Assembly: GCF_017916325.1 (NCBI RefSeq)
Contig: NC_090157.1
Coordinates: forward strand, 651,968-715,967
From: Leishmania martiniquensis
Lineage: Eukaryota > Euglenozoa > Kinetoplastea > Trypanosomatida > Trypanosomatidae
DNA: 64,000 nucleotides
Reading direction: 5' to 3'
Shown here one piece after another: positions 43,601-52,175 of the stretch; position 1 is the stretch's first letter, and each line of letters begins with the position of its first letter. Under the pieces are notes generated by a model. That model saw only the letters and a program-made list of their open reading frames with translations. It was not told where the DNA came from and ran no database searches. A program made the position numbers and the translations under genes.

Positions 43601-46062
43601 CGTCTACGCACGACGTCAAGAGCAGCAATCCGTCGCTCGAGCGCTGCCTGAAGTTCTACGAGGATCGCGCGCGCAGCGCCCAGCGCACCGACCTCAGTCG
43701 CCTGCTAAGCGGGGCTCGCTATGCGGTGTACTTTTTGAATGAGCGCATGGAGGGCCCTAATCCCTTCTTCGTCGCCACACAGAGCACGTTCCTCGCAAGC
43801 GCCGCTGCAGAAATGACATGGCCGATGACCTTTACCTTCACACCGCAGTGTGTTGGGGTGTACCGAACCTATGCGCTGCTGATATCTGAGGCCGATGTGC
43901 GACTTCTGCTAATTGTAGGCGAGTGCGTGCCCAGGGGTGACCGGAAAGAGCTACAGTTTGCGTGCCCGGCGCGCCAGGTGATCTTGCAGCAGATCACACT
44001 GGGCAACCACAGCACCACGGAGGACTGGCTCTTCACCGCCACGTTCGAGGGCTCCGCCTATTTCACCGGACCGCACGATATTCGGGTTCCGAGTGGACGG
44101 TCAAAAGAGTACACGATCAAATATGCCCCTTCGTGGATTAGCGAAGAGGAGAGGGCAACGCTCGTGCTGCTGAACGGTGTCACTGGACAGAAGCACACCT
44201 ACACCCTCGTGGGCACCGCAGAGGCGCCGCTGTCCGAGGGTATCTTGACACTGGACTGCCGAGCGCGCGACCGTGAGACACTGGAGGTGATGGTGCCGAA
44301 CATTTGTGCACAGGACACAACGTACTTTGTGAAGACGGACTTGGCGTACTGCGAGTGTGAGTCACCGTCACTCGTCATTCCACGAGCGTCGAGCCGCCGC
44401 TTCGCGATGACGGTGACCCCCACCGTTCGCGGTGACTACTCCGGCCGCGTCACTTTCACCGCCTCGAATGGGCGGTATGTGTGGTACGCGGTGCAGCTGC
44501 ACGTGGCTCCACCAGAGAAGGAAGGCCTCGTTGAGCTCCGTACAAACGTTCGGACGTCGATGGTGGCAGACGTCTCGGTGATGAACCCGTTTGATGCTGC
44601 GCTCTCGTTCAAAGTGCACCGATACGGTGCTGGGCTGTACGGCGCGAACACCTTCCAACTGGCCCCCAAAGCTACCGCGGCTTACAGCCTTCTCTTTGTC
44701 CCGACCCAAGCCGGCGAGTCGGCGGGGCGTCTTTCCTTGGTGAGCGAGGCTGCCGGCGAGTTTTGGTATGAGCTGCACATGACGGTAACGGAGGCAGAGG
44801 CGGAGTCCCTGCCCTTCCCACCCACCCCTATTGGCCAGTCGCAGGTCATGCAGGTGCACTTGCCCAACCGAAGTGACGTGAACTCCGTCTTGACGGTGGA
44901 GTCGACGGACGCAGCTTGCTTTGGGGTGCGTCCGCCAAGGGTGGTGCTGCCGGCACACTCGGAGAGCATCATCGACGTGGTCTTCACACCGCGGTGCGTC
45001 GGCGTCGAGCAAACGGCCTTGGTGACGCTGCGCGACCCCGAACTGGGATGCTGGCGCTACGAATGTGCCGGTATGGGCACGCCTCCCTTGCCGGCAGAGC
45101 CGCTGTCGTGCACTTGCACTATCGGGACCACGGCAACACTGCTTCTGCCCTTCACGAATGTCCTGAAGCGAGACACCGCGTTAGAAGTGCGGCTGAGAGG
45201 GGATACCGCGGCCTTCGCGCTGCGTACAGTACCGAGCAGCGCGGTGGCGGCTGGTGCCTCCGTGTCGCTGCTTGTGGCGTTTACCCCCTCTCTGGTGAAG
45301 CGCCATGACGCTGTCGTGGAGATTTGTCCAGCGGTGCGGCGCGACGACAAGACCTGTGACGTCACGTGGTCGTACCCGATCGAGGGCTTTTGCGTGTACC
45401 GGCAGACGCAGCCCTCTTTGCGCTTGCGCTGCGCCGCTCGCACGCAATGTGAGGACACAGTCTACGTGCACGCACCTGGGCTGCCTCCAGGTCTCAATGC
45501 TGCTGTCTCGGTGGCCTTCGAGGTGGACTCTAAGCAGTCCTACGCGGCTGCCGCGGCAGCGAGTGTGTCATGTAGCGTGACTATGCCGAGTCCGTACCCG
45601 GATGGGTTTGAGGTAAACCTCAAGTTCGCCCCGTTGCGGCCGCTAGTGGGATCAGGGTGGGTAGTGGTGCGTGGTGCAGAGGGCGGTGTTTGGCAGTACC
45701 AGGTGCTGCTAGAGTCTACCCCGGCGCCCGTCGACGACACTATCGTGCTGTACGGCGAGTACAAGGAGAGCACCTCCGCTTCGTTTGACTTGTACAACGT
45801 ATTTCCTTACCGCTCCACTTTCTTCGCGTACTTCACGGCTGACAGTTCCAAGGACTTTACTGTGTCACCTGCGCATGGAGTGCTGCTTCCGTTTGTGCCT
45901 GGCCAACGGGGAGCCGCCACGCCCACCAGCGTGCAGATCTCTGTGCATCCCTCCTCCCGCATTCCTCAAGTGGAGGGCACACTCGTGGTGGACACAGACG
46001 ACATGCAATGGACGTTCCGCGTCCTCGGCAAATTCGGCCATCAGTTCCGGCTACCCGATTGA
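37687..46062 (+). CDS. CFAP47: CFAP47-like axonemal protein with Ig-like (ASH/MSP) repeats and CH domain
   Basis: 2791 residues in one clean frame. ATG at 37687 follows an acceptor at 37595-37596; the longer frame has only a GTG start. The protein is a string of Ig-like beta-sandwich repeats of the ASH/MSP kind, recognisable by units such as FPPTVNFGKVEQQLVCATRA and VIDFGPCVLKESKESTLTL, each with a short inverse-turn proline segment and a V-x-P-x-x-x hydrophobic end. Near residues 1600-1725 a helical block (EEESLILRWVAACVTAFETG, then CFEDLRDAQALIAVVLTYVP) looks like the calponin-homology domain that CFAP47 carries in the middle. CFAP47 in animals and FAP47 in Chlamydomonas are central-pair (C2) components of motile flagella, so a role in the Leishmania flagellar axoneme is likely. 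Hydin and SPAG17-type proteins share ASH repeats but differ in size and layout. Confidence 0.75.
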   Translation: MSAFAARMGRAASRGTHDTAGTKKALQHFSPASSNRPAAAPPPTKRMEVTPPVAEFINYDVDTTYVMPLEVRNRTDEILTLRFVAPARHPGSFRLVNGASVRVAPGLAHTVEVEFTTHTAQDYADVLTILSGDGGRVEVPLTACRVPLVEFPPTVNFGKVEQQLVCATRALTLVNRGRKDAAVSFVVDERGDRDGGAACGVVLSSTSVVVPAEGRATVALELKPLPPALYTWHIPVEMNGQRLPTLLEVTAEVVDCRSRLFDPQTGEEAVSVEFAETFAGNTAKHQLEVVNGGSHAISFAIRSAHDLSEGGATPFSFAPTQGRLPPQGRLSVIALFKPQLKVRRTGWSTTPLNAPAETAEVRKYEALFSLLFVETEQTQSFRMVGTSCETLVRLSTSVIDFGPCVLKESKESTLTLTNDVAHLPMRYAVQCPPHFSVTPARGVVAPGGSVTLRIAFRPRRLEPYVETLTLIANDTVRSVVELRGTPLYREGAALPANSRPSGAEDEMAKPAAVDLGMIPGEGLTPPSLPRQVPAAALMAEDTAVQSCSSSHVAPPVFDVHSLAKRRFHLAPATPQERRDCKRELTPMEVLNIVLPCKSLKLGRVTIHADAVASLFVYNGTKASVQVGVPTEAEGPVTVEPSTQVVPAQRMAQFDVHLRFGAVQAFQQVMRVVVNHRHHMRFSVQADVVPVEVTLSQTQVLLALTGQAEEPVCTAQVTLTNKGNCAAACCWHIASPSGEFEVEPRTGLLSAGAEGSATLFFRPAAGTSHASCEARLKVVGATEDKVLLLTGSVAPTKCAWGEAVGLTTPPLAPASKDPAAVSGVLSLGRIAAGVPAMATLPLTNKGRTNAYFSVGALPAWLTVSPSQGRVCAGETEELTVRVRHAITGGVTHLVECSVAGMRRPLIARVEATVVAPPLSVELDGKEQGEAHLDFGHVYVGCPQSRSLTLRNGGDVAAAVQVNLESCAYYSLDSAVLEGEGQQDMVESVMSLATLDDSRRSRLTSRARSLYSLSVADRRTSSGVAAAIVVVPPMAEYTLRLLFNSLRAAAAQCCPVRWHQLGADDMHPLPPLTVEATALLPSVVLSTRAVTFPGVVVGQRPPPRVVFVRRADLGASPSSPQRGSVAWRLETKGGASSFLVEPHRGILGEGEEQTVTITYLPTSAGRVQACLVLKTEEEAESSTGAPCACCAISASATEPRVCSDYASLVFPTAPLGVAVRMTVLLHNEGYDAVRVEYPGSCDPPLQVSFPQGHSMGAPPRATLPVTFTFCSPTPISVRSAIRLHTDAGGCIEIAISGSAVNSIITTEAFVSYMSRTRSATASDGDDVLQVPQRWPGSRYLVEAELPMVCTLPASSGGACDCLHIQMDAVKEGVDWEAERAWLTAWWNAFVCRTPVQDVVEALQATRGGIIGDMTHQFTGMRPRRAEALESSHLASTRAAKEGGSGLSVAAATRRRKGTVVVRGGTRQQRQAEVVGTTPSSLSITPKELRTLHILIQYVRSCGGCLIDVELPYLLPFDAFVEHVAAHSPYALEQLSNLAEGGDVEAVFQRRATASWVTVMRECLRLFYVSQVRVTAATPMPQALRGWSPLSSLQRSQSRSNVYSEEESLILRWVAACVTAFETGDNADLYKSLPAKAPHCFEDLRDAQALIAVVLTYVPALAHEVRRAIASGAQQRHAGLAAALLNLLHTLGVPGLPAADAFVTAPPTQMVLLLTHLFTYLPKFIAATPVDFNGRALTMLTQTITVENTSAEPRDYNVLLLDAPLFSADSDKLTVAPRSSVPLTLSIIPRMRRPVTGQCVLIDCSPQVPPAERAPFVFQLKATPTMEPLQTVYVETPQYECLQSELYITNPFSVDCVVSLRVTQMRLPAATQMTDAAAAPEGTAPWLNSDDASFWRQNHDAPFTVATEVLSLRRGEPTRLPFSFAPLSRGVYRLLLTFWEEREGEFTWAVEATSGWPKPVDASLDLRVELGESCTSTHDVKSSNPSLERCLKFYEDRARSAQRTDLSRLLSGARYAVYFLNERMEGPNPFFVATQSTFLASAAAEMTWPMTFTFTPQCVGVYRTYALLISEADVRLLLIVGECVPRGDRKELQFACPARQVILQQITLGNHSTTEDWLFTATFEGSAYFTGPHDIRVPSGRSKEYTIKYAPSWISEEERATLVLLNGVTGQKHTYTLVGTAEAPLSEGILTLDCRARDRETLEVMVPNICAQDTTYFVKTDLAYCECESPSLVIPRASSRRFAMTVTPTVRGDYSGRVTFTASNGRYVWYAVQLHVAPPEKEGLVELRTNVRTSMVADVSVMNPFDAALSFKVHRYGAGLYGANTFQLAPKATAAYSLLFVPTQAGESAGRLSLVSEAAGEFWYELHMTVTEAEAESLPFPPTPIGQSQVMQVHLPNRSDVNSVLTVESTDAACFGVRPPRVVLPAHSESIIDVVFTPRCVGVEQTALVTLRDPELGCWRYECAGMGTPPLPAEPLSCTCTIGTTATLLLPFTNVLKRDTALEVRLRGDTAAFALRTVPSSAVAAGASVSLLVAFTPSLVKRHDAVVEICPAVRRDDKTCDVTWSYPIEGFCVYRQTQPSLRLRCAARTQCEDTVYVHAPGLPPGLNAAVSVAFEVDSKQSYAAAAAASVSCSVTMPSPYPDGFEVNLKFAPLRPLVGSGWVVVRGAEGGVWQYQVLLESTPAPVDDTIVLYGEYKESTSASFDLYNVFPYRSTFFAYFTADSSKDFTVSPAHGVLLPFVPGQRGAATPTSVQISVHPSSRIPQVEGTLVVDTDDMQWTFRVLGKFGHQFRLPD

Positions 46063-46471
46063 GGCGTTGGCGATGTGTTGTATGTGTGTGTGAGGGGGGG
46101 GCGGCTGCCCTAGTGCATGGCAACTCTTCTTTGCTGCTTCCCATGCGCCGCTTTCTTCTTTCACGATGTTTCACTAGCGGAACGCCGTCGGCGCCCCCGC
46201 GACCGTCGATGCCCCCCGCGTCTCTTTCTTTCTTTCTCTCTTTGCGCGCCTCTTGTAGCCTTCTTGATTGCTTTGTGCGCATCCCCCCTCTCCGCACAGG
46301 TATGATGTACAGGCCGAATCTCAATATTTTCCTCTCTCTATGTTTAGTGCTTCCCCCCTCCCCCCTCACTCCTCGCAGTGCGCGCACACCGATGTCTTTG
46401 CACTCCGACGCGCATGCGAAACGCATGCCTAATCAGTATATCGCCTTTACACACTCGTGCACCACACGCGC

Positions 46472-46571
46472 TGCACCATTCCTCCCCTTTGGCGGCCACG
46501 CGTTGCTTTTCGTGGGGCGCATCGATCGACGCGCGCACACGATACGGCCGCCAAAGGGGAGGAATGGTGCA
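46472..46571 (+). repeat. Perfect 26-bp inverted repeat with 48-base loop
   Basis: Arms 46472-46497 and 46546-46571 are exact reverse complements (26 of 26), beginning TGCACCATTCC and ending TTTGGCGGCC in the left arm. Transcribed RNA would form a very stable hairpin. It lies about 410 bases after the CFAP47-like stop and 850 before the CAF1 splice acceptor, so it probably sits in the CFAP47-like 3' UTR. Confidence 0.95.
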
Positions 46572-47410
46572 AAGGGGCTCTGAAGCATCCACTGCGGAAA
46601 CTGTGCGAGAGGGTGCGCTTCGTGGGGGCTTTCTATCCTTCTCTTTCTGCTTCTTCAGTGCTGCAGCGCAAGGAAAGCGCGCGCCGCATGCTGCACCTTG
46701 CGCACGTGCGCAGCGCTTTTGTAAACGCGCTGTCTTCACCGCCACCGCCCCCACACCCTTCGCCACTCCTCCTCGCTTCCTCGTCTCTAATCTTTTTTCT
46801 CCTGTAGACCTTTTCGGCCTCTTATCATCAAGCTTCTGTGCCCTCCTACTCCATCACCTGCAGCCACACAGTTCTGTGGAGGATGACAGAGAAGGGTGGG
46901 AGGGAGAGAGACCGCGTCACTGTGCCTCTTCATGCTGCACTGTGATGCCCAAAAAAATGACTGAAGCACAACCAAATTCTCACGGATGGGGGCCACTAGC
47001 GCCTCAGAGAGGGAGAGAGGCATCGAGGGGCACGAGCGGAGGGAATGGGCGATCGATGTGCTCTATCACAGCAACAGGGCACTCACCTGTTTTGGACGAG
47101 CGGGAAGCCGCGCATGGGAATGCATTCTGCTTCATCCGCGACATCCTTTTCTCTCTCTCCTCTTTTTTTCTACTTGCTTGCTGTTCTCGACGTGTGGGTG
47201 TGCTCCTTCGCTGCTGCCACTGCTCTACTCCTGCTGACCACCTCCTCGTACGTTCTGTGATGTGGCGTCCACACTGCGCACCTGTGCGCAGACACATATA
47301 CACACGGACACACGAGCTCCAGCCTTGCCCATCACTTTTTACCCCTGCCCTTCCCACTGGTGCATCGAGATCATCGCCTCGCCCCGCCCACCCATATCTC
47401 GCTGAGGGCC

Positions 47411-47424
47411 CCCGTTTTTTTTAG
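47411..47424 (+). promoter_or_regulatory. Spliced-leader acceptor of CAF1
   Basis: CCCG followed by eight T and AG (47423-47424), giving a 126-base leader before the ATG at 47551. Confidence 0.65.
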
Positions 47425-47550
47425 GTCGTTCATTGAACATTCGCGCTGTCTTTCACCGTATGCATTGAGGAGGTCTGCATGGACGGAGAGTACGGGTGAA
47501 ACGGTGTTCAGAAAAGCGCGTTGCCGATTAGAGAAGCCGAAAAGAGGAGT

Positions 47551-48579
47551 ATGACGTCGAAGCACACCTCGCAGCCCTACACAATGCCGGCGAACACACC
47601 GGCATGGAACCCGGAGACGCGGCTTCCGTCGCTTAGCAAGTCCTCCATGATCCGCGACGTGTGGGCTGACAATCTCGAGGAGGAGTTTGCCATAATTCGG
47701 TCGCTTCTTAAAGATTACTCGTTCGTCTCGCTGGACACGGAGTTCCCTGGCGTGGTGGCCAAGCCTGTGGGCAGCTTCAAGACGACGCACGAATTTTACT
47801 ACCAAACCCTCCGCTGCAACGTGAACCTCCTCAAGATCATTCAGCTCGGCATCACACTCCTCAACGACAAGGGCGAAGTCCCGGAGCACTGCTCTACCTG
47901 GCAGTTTAATTTCCGTTTCAGCATCAAGGAGGACGTGTACGCACAGGATAGCATCGAGCTTCTTCGGCACGGCGGCATCAACTTCGACTACTTCAACGAC
48001 TTCGGGATTGAGGTGACACACTTCGCGGAGCTTCTCATCTCCAGCGGGCTGGTGCTCAATCCCAACGTGCGCTGGCTCGCCTTCCACGCTGGCTACGACT
48101 TTGGGTACCTCATCAAGGTGGTATGCAACAAGGATCTGCCAGAGAAGGAGGAGGAGTTCCTGCAGACCCTCCATGCCCTCTTCCCGAGCATGTTCGACCT
48201 TAAGTATCTGCTGCGATTCACGGAGGTGTCTCACTCCTTTGGCTTGGACTACTTAGCGGAGAGCCTGAAGCTGCGTCGCTTCGGCACTGCTCATCAGGCC
48301 GGCAGCGATTCGCTCCTCACGGGTCACTGCTACTTCAAGCTACTGCGTGAGAGCTTTGGCAACACCGCACCAGTGGCCAACAACGGCGTGCTCTACGGCC
48401 TTAGCGAGGACGCAGCTTCCTCCGCAACCCCTAGCAGTGCGCAGGCGGTGACACAGGCGGTGACACAGGCGAATAGCAACACTCACAGCTTCGCGAGCCC
48501 CATGGCGTACAACAATGGTGGCGCAGTTGGCGGGGCTTTTCCAGCAGCTCCCATCACCTCTAACATGCGCAGGCCGTGA
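47551..48579 (+). CDS. CAF1: CAF1/POP2 deadenylase
   Basis: 342 residues, the catalytic DEDD-type 3'-5' exonuclease of the CCR4-NOT complex, which shortens poly(A) tails in the cytoplasm and is the main deadenylase of trypanosomatids. Catalytic residues are all present: Asp62 and Glu64 (LDTEFPG), Asp183 (FHAGYDFGYL), His248 and Asp253 (TAHQAGSDSL), with the helper block MFDLKYLL around Asp216. The core (residues about 35-270) matches the family length. The C-terminal 70 residues are a Gln/Ala/Ser/Asn-rich disordered tail with a short internal repeat (QAVTQAVTQ, bases 48439-48468). The N-terminal MTSKHTSQPYTMPANTPAWN is also likely disordered. The upstream in-frame codons use a TTG start and are treated as leader. 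Confidence 0.96.
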   Translation: MTSKHTSQPYTMPANTPAWNPETRLPSLSKSSMIRDVWADNLEEEFAIIRSLLKDYSFVSLDTEFPGVVAKPVGSFKTTHEFYYQTLRCNVNLLKIIQLGITLLNDKGEVPEHCSTWQFNFRFSIKEDVYAQDSIELLRHGGINFDYFNDFGIEVTHFAELLISSGLVLNPNVRWLAFHAGYDFGYLIKVVCNKDLPEKEEEFLQTLHALFPSMFDLKYLLRFTEVSHSFGLDYLAESLKLRRFGTAHQAGSDSLLTGHCYFKLLRESFGNTAPVANNGVLYGLSEDAASSATPSSAQAVTQAVTQANSNTHSFASPMAYNNGGAVGGAFPAAPITSNMRRP

Positions 48580-49545
48580 GAGAGCGCGCGGCTCGTCTGC
48601 GGTGCCCTCCTTCGAGATGCGTCGGTGTGAGTTGCACTTGCTGATTTCTGCGTGCCTCTCTCCTTTTTTTTCGTGTGCGCTTCTGGTGGCTTGTGCAACA
48701 CTTGGCGGCAGCGCATCTCGATGTGGCCAACACTCTCCCCTCTTCTCCCCTCTCTTTTCCGGGTAGGGAGGAGGGGGAGGAGCGCCTATGTGTGTGTGTG
48801 TGTGCGTGTAAGGCGCCGCATTCGTATTTTCCTTTTCTTCCCTTTCCCTCGTGTGTGCGTGTGTGTGTGTGTGGAGGAGGAGGATGGGGTGAGATGGAGG
48901 GCGCACAGAGCGCGTTTAGCGTTGCTCCTCCCTTTTCCCCCTTCTCTTTTTGTGCAAGTCTGTTCGTCTGCCAACTGGCCGTCTTTTTCGCATGTCTCTC
49001 TTTGAATCCGCCTTCTCCCCTCCCTCTGTTCGTGTCTGTCTCTGTGTGTGTGTGTGTATTTTTCTCTGTCAGCTCTCTAATGACAGCAGCAACGTGAATG
49101 CAAAAAAAAAACAATGCGCCGCATAAATGGTCACAGCCACACCTGGGGTGCGGCAAAGAGAGAGGGAGAGCGCTGTTGTGGTTGTGCGCGCCACTTAGAC
49201 TTCATTCTTGTGCGTTCCCGCACCCGGCCTCGCCCTCCGAGATGGCCGCGGCAGACGCAGAAAAAGGTCGCGCGGTGCTGATCAGCGTCCCGCGCGTGCC
49301 CCTCTTTCCTTCCCAACTTCACTTCCTTCTTCGCACGTTCATGTGCTCCGGCCCACTCATACTCTCCTCCTCCTCCCCAATTCTCTGCATACCCCCTCTC
49401 TCTTGCCTTCTCTCCGGCACAAACAAACACGTCTGCGCATGGCATACGTCGCACATCAGAGCAGTTATCGCCCATTCAGCGACCGCTGTCCGCTTCTCTT
49501 CATAGCGGCACGAAGGAGACGAAACACATACGAAAATTGACAGCT
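48580..49545 (+). other. Intergenic/UTR
   Basis: No gene is seen. TG-rich microsatellite tracts at about 48786-48806 and 48852-48873; a likely splice acceptor for the next gene at 49458-49459 (AG after a pyrimidine-rich stretch 49370-49420). Confidence 0.6.
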
Positions 49546-49869
49546 ATGCCCTCCGAGCGCGCCCCCTCTGCCACCGCCGCGGCGGTGGAGGAAGAGACGA
49601 GCGACTTCTGGTCGAATCCTGTCGATCACTTCCGTCCCAACCTGAAGTTCCTCTCCGTGTACGTGGAGCATCAGTACGTGGTGGACAAGTGGCTCCGCGT
49701 CAAGGAAAAGTGGCTGAAGCCGTGGTACCTGCCGTGGTGGACGCCCATGTACCAGGTGATGACGTGGTACTCCCAGCGCAACCGCAACCTCATGCTGGTG
49801 GAGAACAATCTGAACTACCGCCCGTACCGCTACCGCCGCAACGACGAAGACCGTAAAAATCCTTACTAA
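49546..49869 (+). CDS. Small Trp/Tyr-rich conserved-looking protein
   Basis: 107 residues; ATG at 49546 is the first in frame after the acceptor at 49459. The first 22 residues are Ala/Ser/Thr-rich and acidic; then FWSNPVDHFRPNLKFLSVYV and a striking aromatic stretch (WLRVKEKWLKPWYLPWWTPM) lead to a basic, Tyr-rich tail (NLNYRPYRYRRNDEDRKNPY). The amphipathic aromatic centre with flanking basic residues resembles small accessory subunits of mitochondrial respiratory or ATP synthase complexes, of which trypanosomatids have many lineage-specific ones. That is inference from composition. Third codon positions are nearly all G or C, so it is a real and probably well-expressed gene. Confidence 0.8.
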   Translation: MPSERAPSATAAAVEEETSDFWSNPVDHFRPNLKFLSVYVEHQYVVDKWLRVKEKWLKPWYLPWWTPMYQVMTWYSQRNRNLMLVENNLNYRPYRYRRNDEDRKNPY

Positions 49870-51014
49870 TACCGTTCATGTGAGCGGCCCTGCGCGAGGC
49901 GGGGGAGGGTGGGAAATGGAGAGTGGTGGCGCAGCCGTGACACTGGAAGCACTGGGGAAGCCGTTTCCTCTGTGCCCCCTCAGCACTCTACTGCACCCGC
50001 TCTCTGCTCCCCCCTCCATCATAGCTTTTTTAGGAAGATGTGTGGGACTGTGTGTGCGCGTCCTCTCCCAACGCTCATTGGTAGCTAACGAGTCGCAGCC
50101 CACAGGCAAACGGGGGAGTGGCGGTGGGAGGGAGGGGGAGACGTGTTTCACACGCGCGAGCGTGTGTGAATGGGCTGCTGGGCGTGCTTGAATCTTTGTA
50201 TGTGATGCACATGCCACCGCACATAGACACGGCAATGCAGTATATCTCTTCCTTCCCCAGTTCGTTCCTTGGTGCACCGTCTCGCTCTATTTCCTCCCTC
50301 CACGCACGTGTGTGTGCCAATAGGGTCAGCAAAAAAAAACAAGCAAACACACCTACATCTACACCTATTAAGGGATGCACAAATGAGGCAGGAGGCCTGC
50401 TGCGGGCTGCGACAAGTCAACGGTGCGGCCCTCGGGGCTTGGGGATGGGGAGGGGGCGGCAAGGAAGAGAATGGGAAGACCGAGCGCGGTGGCTGCACAC
50501 AGCATGGTGGAAGGATTTTGGTGCCCCCACCTCCCTCAGAGACAGCTTCTCCCCCGCGTTTTCGCCCAACAAGATGTTTACGCCAATGCCGCGCGGAGTA
50601 ACTCACGTGTGCTGTGGTGAAAAAAAAAATAATCGTCACACCTGCGACGGCGGGAGAGTGGCTCGATGCCGATCTCTCGGTCCTGCTCGGTCCGGTTGCC
50701 ACACACACACACACACACCCAGACATAAGCGAGCAAGTCTAAAAAACTGAGATGGAGAGGGGGGTGGGTGGGTGAGCGGGCGGGCGCGGTGCTGGTAAGC
50801 TCCTCTAAGTCTCTGCTGCCGCTTCCTTTCTTGCGTGCGTGTGTTGTGTGTGACCCGATCAGGATGAGCTCCATGACTCAGCTGCATACCTCCCACTCCT
50901 ATCCTTCGTCTGAACCGCATTCCTTCACTCTGCTCGGCTCTCGCGTGCTTTGTGCTCCCTGCGACGTGTTCTTTGCGAGGACACTGCCAAGCGCGATTGC
51001 TCCGCACGGCAGCT
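49870..51014 (+). other. Intergenic/UTR
   Basis: No gene is seen. Contains a CA run (50701-50718), G-rich tracts (about 50448-50458, 50756-50782) and the leader of the GTPase gene, with a possible acceptor at 50978-50979. Confidence 0.6.
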
Positions 51015-52175
51015 ATGGCGCAAGATACCCTGAAGGTATGCGTCTTCATCGGCTTTCTGGGCGCCGGTAAGACTACCATCCTTCAACGTCTTCTCCCCAC
51101 CATCCCACGTGAAGAAAAGGTTTGCATCCTTGTGAACGACATCAGTCGTGATAACATCGACGTGCACGCTTTTCAGCCGGCGAACATGGCACACATGGCA
51201 TCTCCCCATGACACTGTTGCACTGGCGCTCTCCGGCGGATGCGTGTGCTGCAATCTGCTCTCCGGCCTCGTCGCGGAGCTGCAGTCGGCGCACGCGCAGG
51301 GCTTCAGGTACGCATTGTTAGAGTGCACCGGTGTTGCGGATCCTATCCCTGTCGTGGCCACGCTGCACGCGCTTCCTGAGCTTCGTGCACGCGTAGAGGT
51401 GGACGCGGTGGTAATGGTCATCGCCGCGTCCTCCTTGCTTTCGGTTACGGCAGGTGATCAAGTGGGACTCGACTCGTTGGACGTCTTGCAAGGCGACCAG
51501 ATCAAAGGCGCTAACGTGGTTCTCATCAACAACTGGGAGTACACGGATCGCATCGACGCCGCAATGATGCGGCTCTGGGTGCGGCGCATCAAAGAATTCG
51601 CCCGCGATTCGAACCCGAACGTGCGTGTGTACTGCACGAACGCAGGCTTCTTCGCCTTCGAGTCGCTCGTGTATCGCCAGGGCCTCTTCGCCGCCGACGG
51701 CGTTGCCGCCTTCTTCCTCAGTGCGTACGCAGCCGCGGGGAAGGTGATCGGTGCTTTTGGCGGCAGCGCAGCTGCTGAAGAGGAGGCGGGTGAGATGAAA
51801 AAGCTGGGCCTGCAGCTTTTCACACTGGAGCTACGAGGAAAGGCTCTTTCCACTCAGCTGCTGCGCCGGGCTCTCCTCAGTCCCGCAGCACGGCAACTGC
51901 TCGAGAACGTGTGGCGCAGCAAGGGGTACTTCAGCGCCATGGACGACGAAGACGGCGCTGGCTCGCGCTCTACCAAAGAACTTCAGTTCCGTTGGCAGAC
52001 GGTGAAGCGCAGGGTCGACTACGGTGAGGTGCTGCCACCGTACGTGCCAATGGTCGCTCGAGAGACAGGCGAATCTCTTTGTTGCCTCGTTGTCTTTATC
52101 GGTGATTTTGACGCCGTCGCTAAAGCCCAACAGGCCGCTGCCTTCTTCTCCTCGGTCGCATCACGCAGCGTCTAA
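51015..52175 (+). CDS. CobW/COG0523-family metal-chaperone-type GTPase
   Basis: 386 residues. Walker A motif GFLGAGKTT at residues 13-21, the metal-binding CxCC motif in GGCVCCNL (C76, C78, C79) and a switch-like LECTGVADP (102-110) identify the CobW/P47K GTPase family, whose members insert or deliver Zn, Co or other metals. The usual base-recognition NKxD motif is replaced by NNWEYTD (172-178), which may change nucleotide preference. The C-terminal domain (from about residue 255, LGLQLFTLELRGKALSTQLL) fits the CobW_C domain. No long His-rich linker is present, unlike many zinc-related members, but an acidic Glu/Ala linker is (AAAEEEAGEM). ATG at 51015 is preferred over an upstream frame lacking a splice-consistent start. 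The metal is unknown. Confidence 0.9.
   Translation: MAQDTLKVCVFIGFLGAGKTTILQRLLPTIPREEKVCILVNDISRDNIDVHAFQPANMAHMASPHDTVALALSGGCVCCNLLSGLVAELQSAHAQGFRYALLECTGVADPIPVVATLHALPELRARVEVDAVVMVIAASSLLSVTAGDQVGLDSLDVLQGDQIKGANVVLINNWEYTDRIDAAMMRLWVRRIKEFARDSNPNVRVYCTNAGFFAFESLVYRQGLFAADGVAAFFLSAYAAAGKVIGAFGGSAAAEEEAGEMKKLGLQLFTLELRGKALSTQLLRRALLSPAARQLLENVWRSKGYFSAMDDEDGAGSRSTKELQFRWQTVKRRVDYGEVLPPYVPMVARETGESLCCLVVFIGDFDAVAKAQQAAAFFSSVASRSV

Larger units (their letters stand above)
46063..47550 (+). other. Intergenic region with perfect inverted repeat
   Basis: 3' UTR of the CFAP47-like gene and leader of CAF1. No gene is seen. It contains the 26-bp inverted repeat described separately and, nearer CAF1, pyrimidine tracts and the acceptor at 47424. 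Confidence 0.6.
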
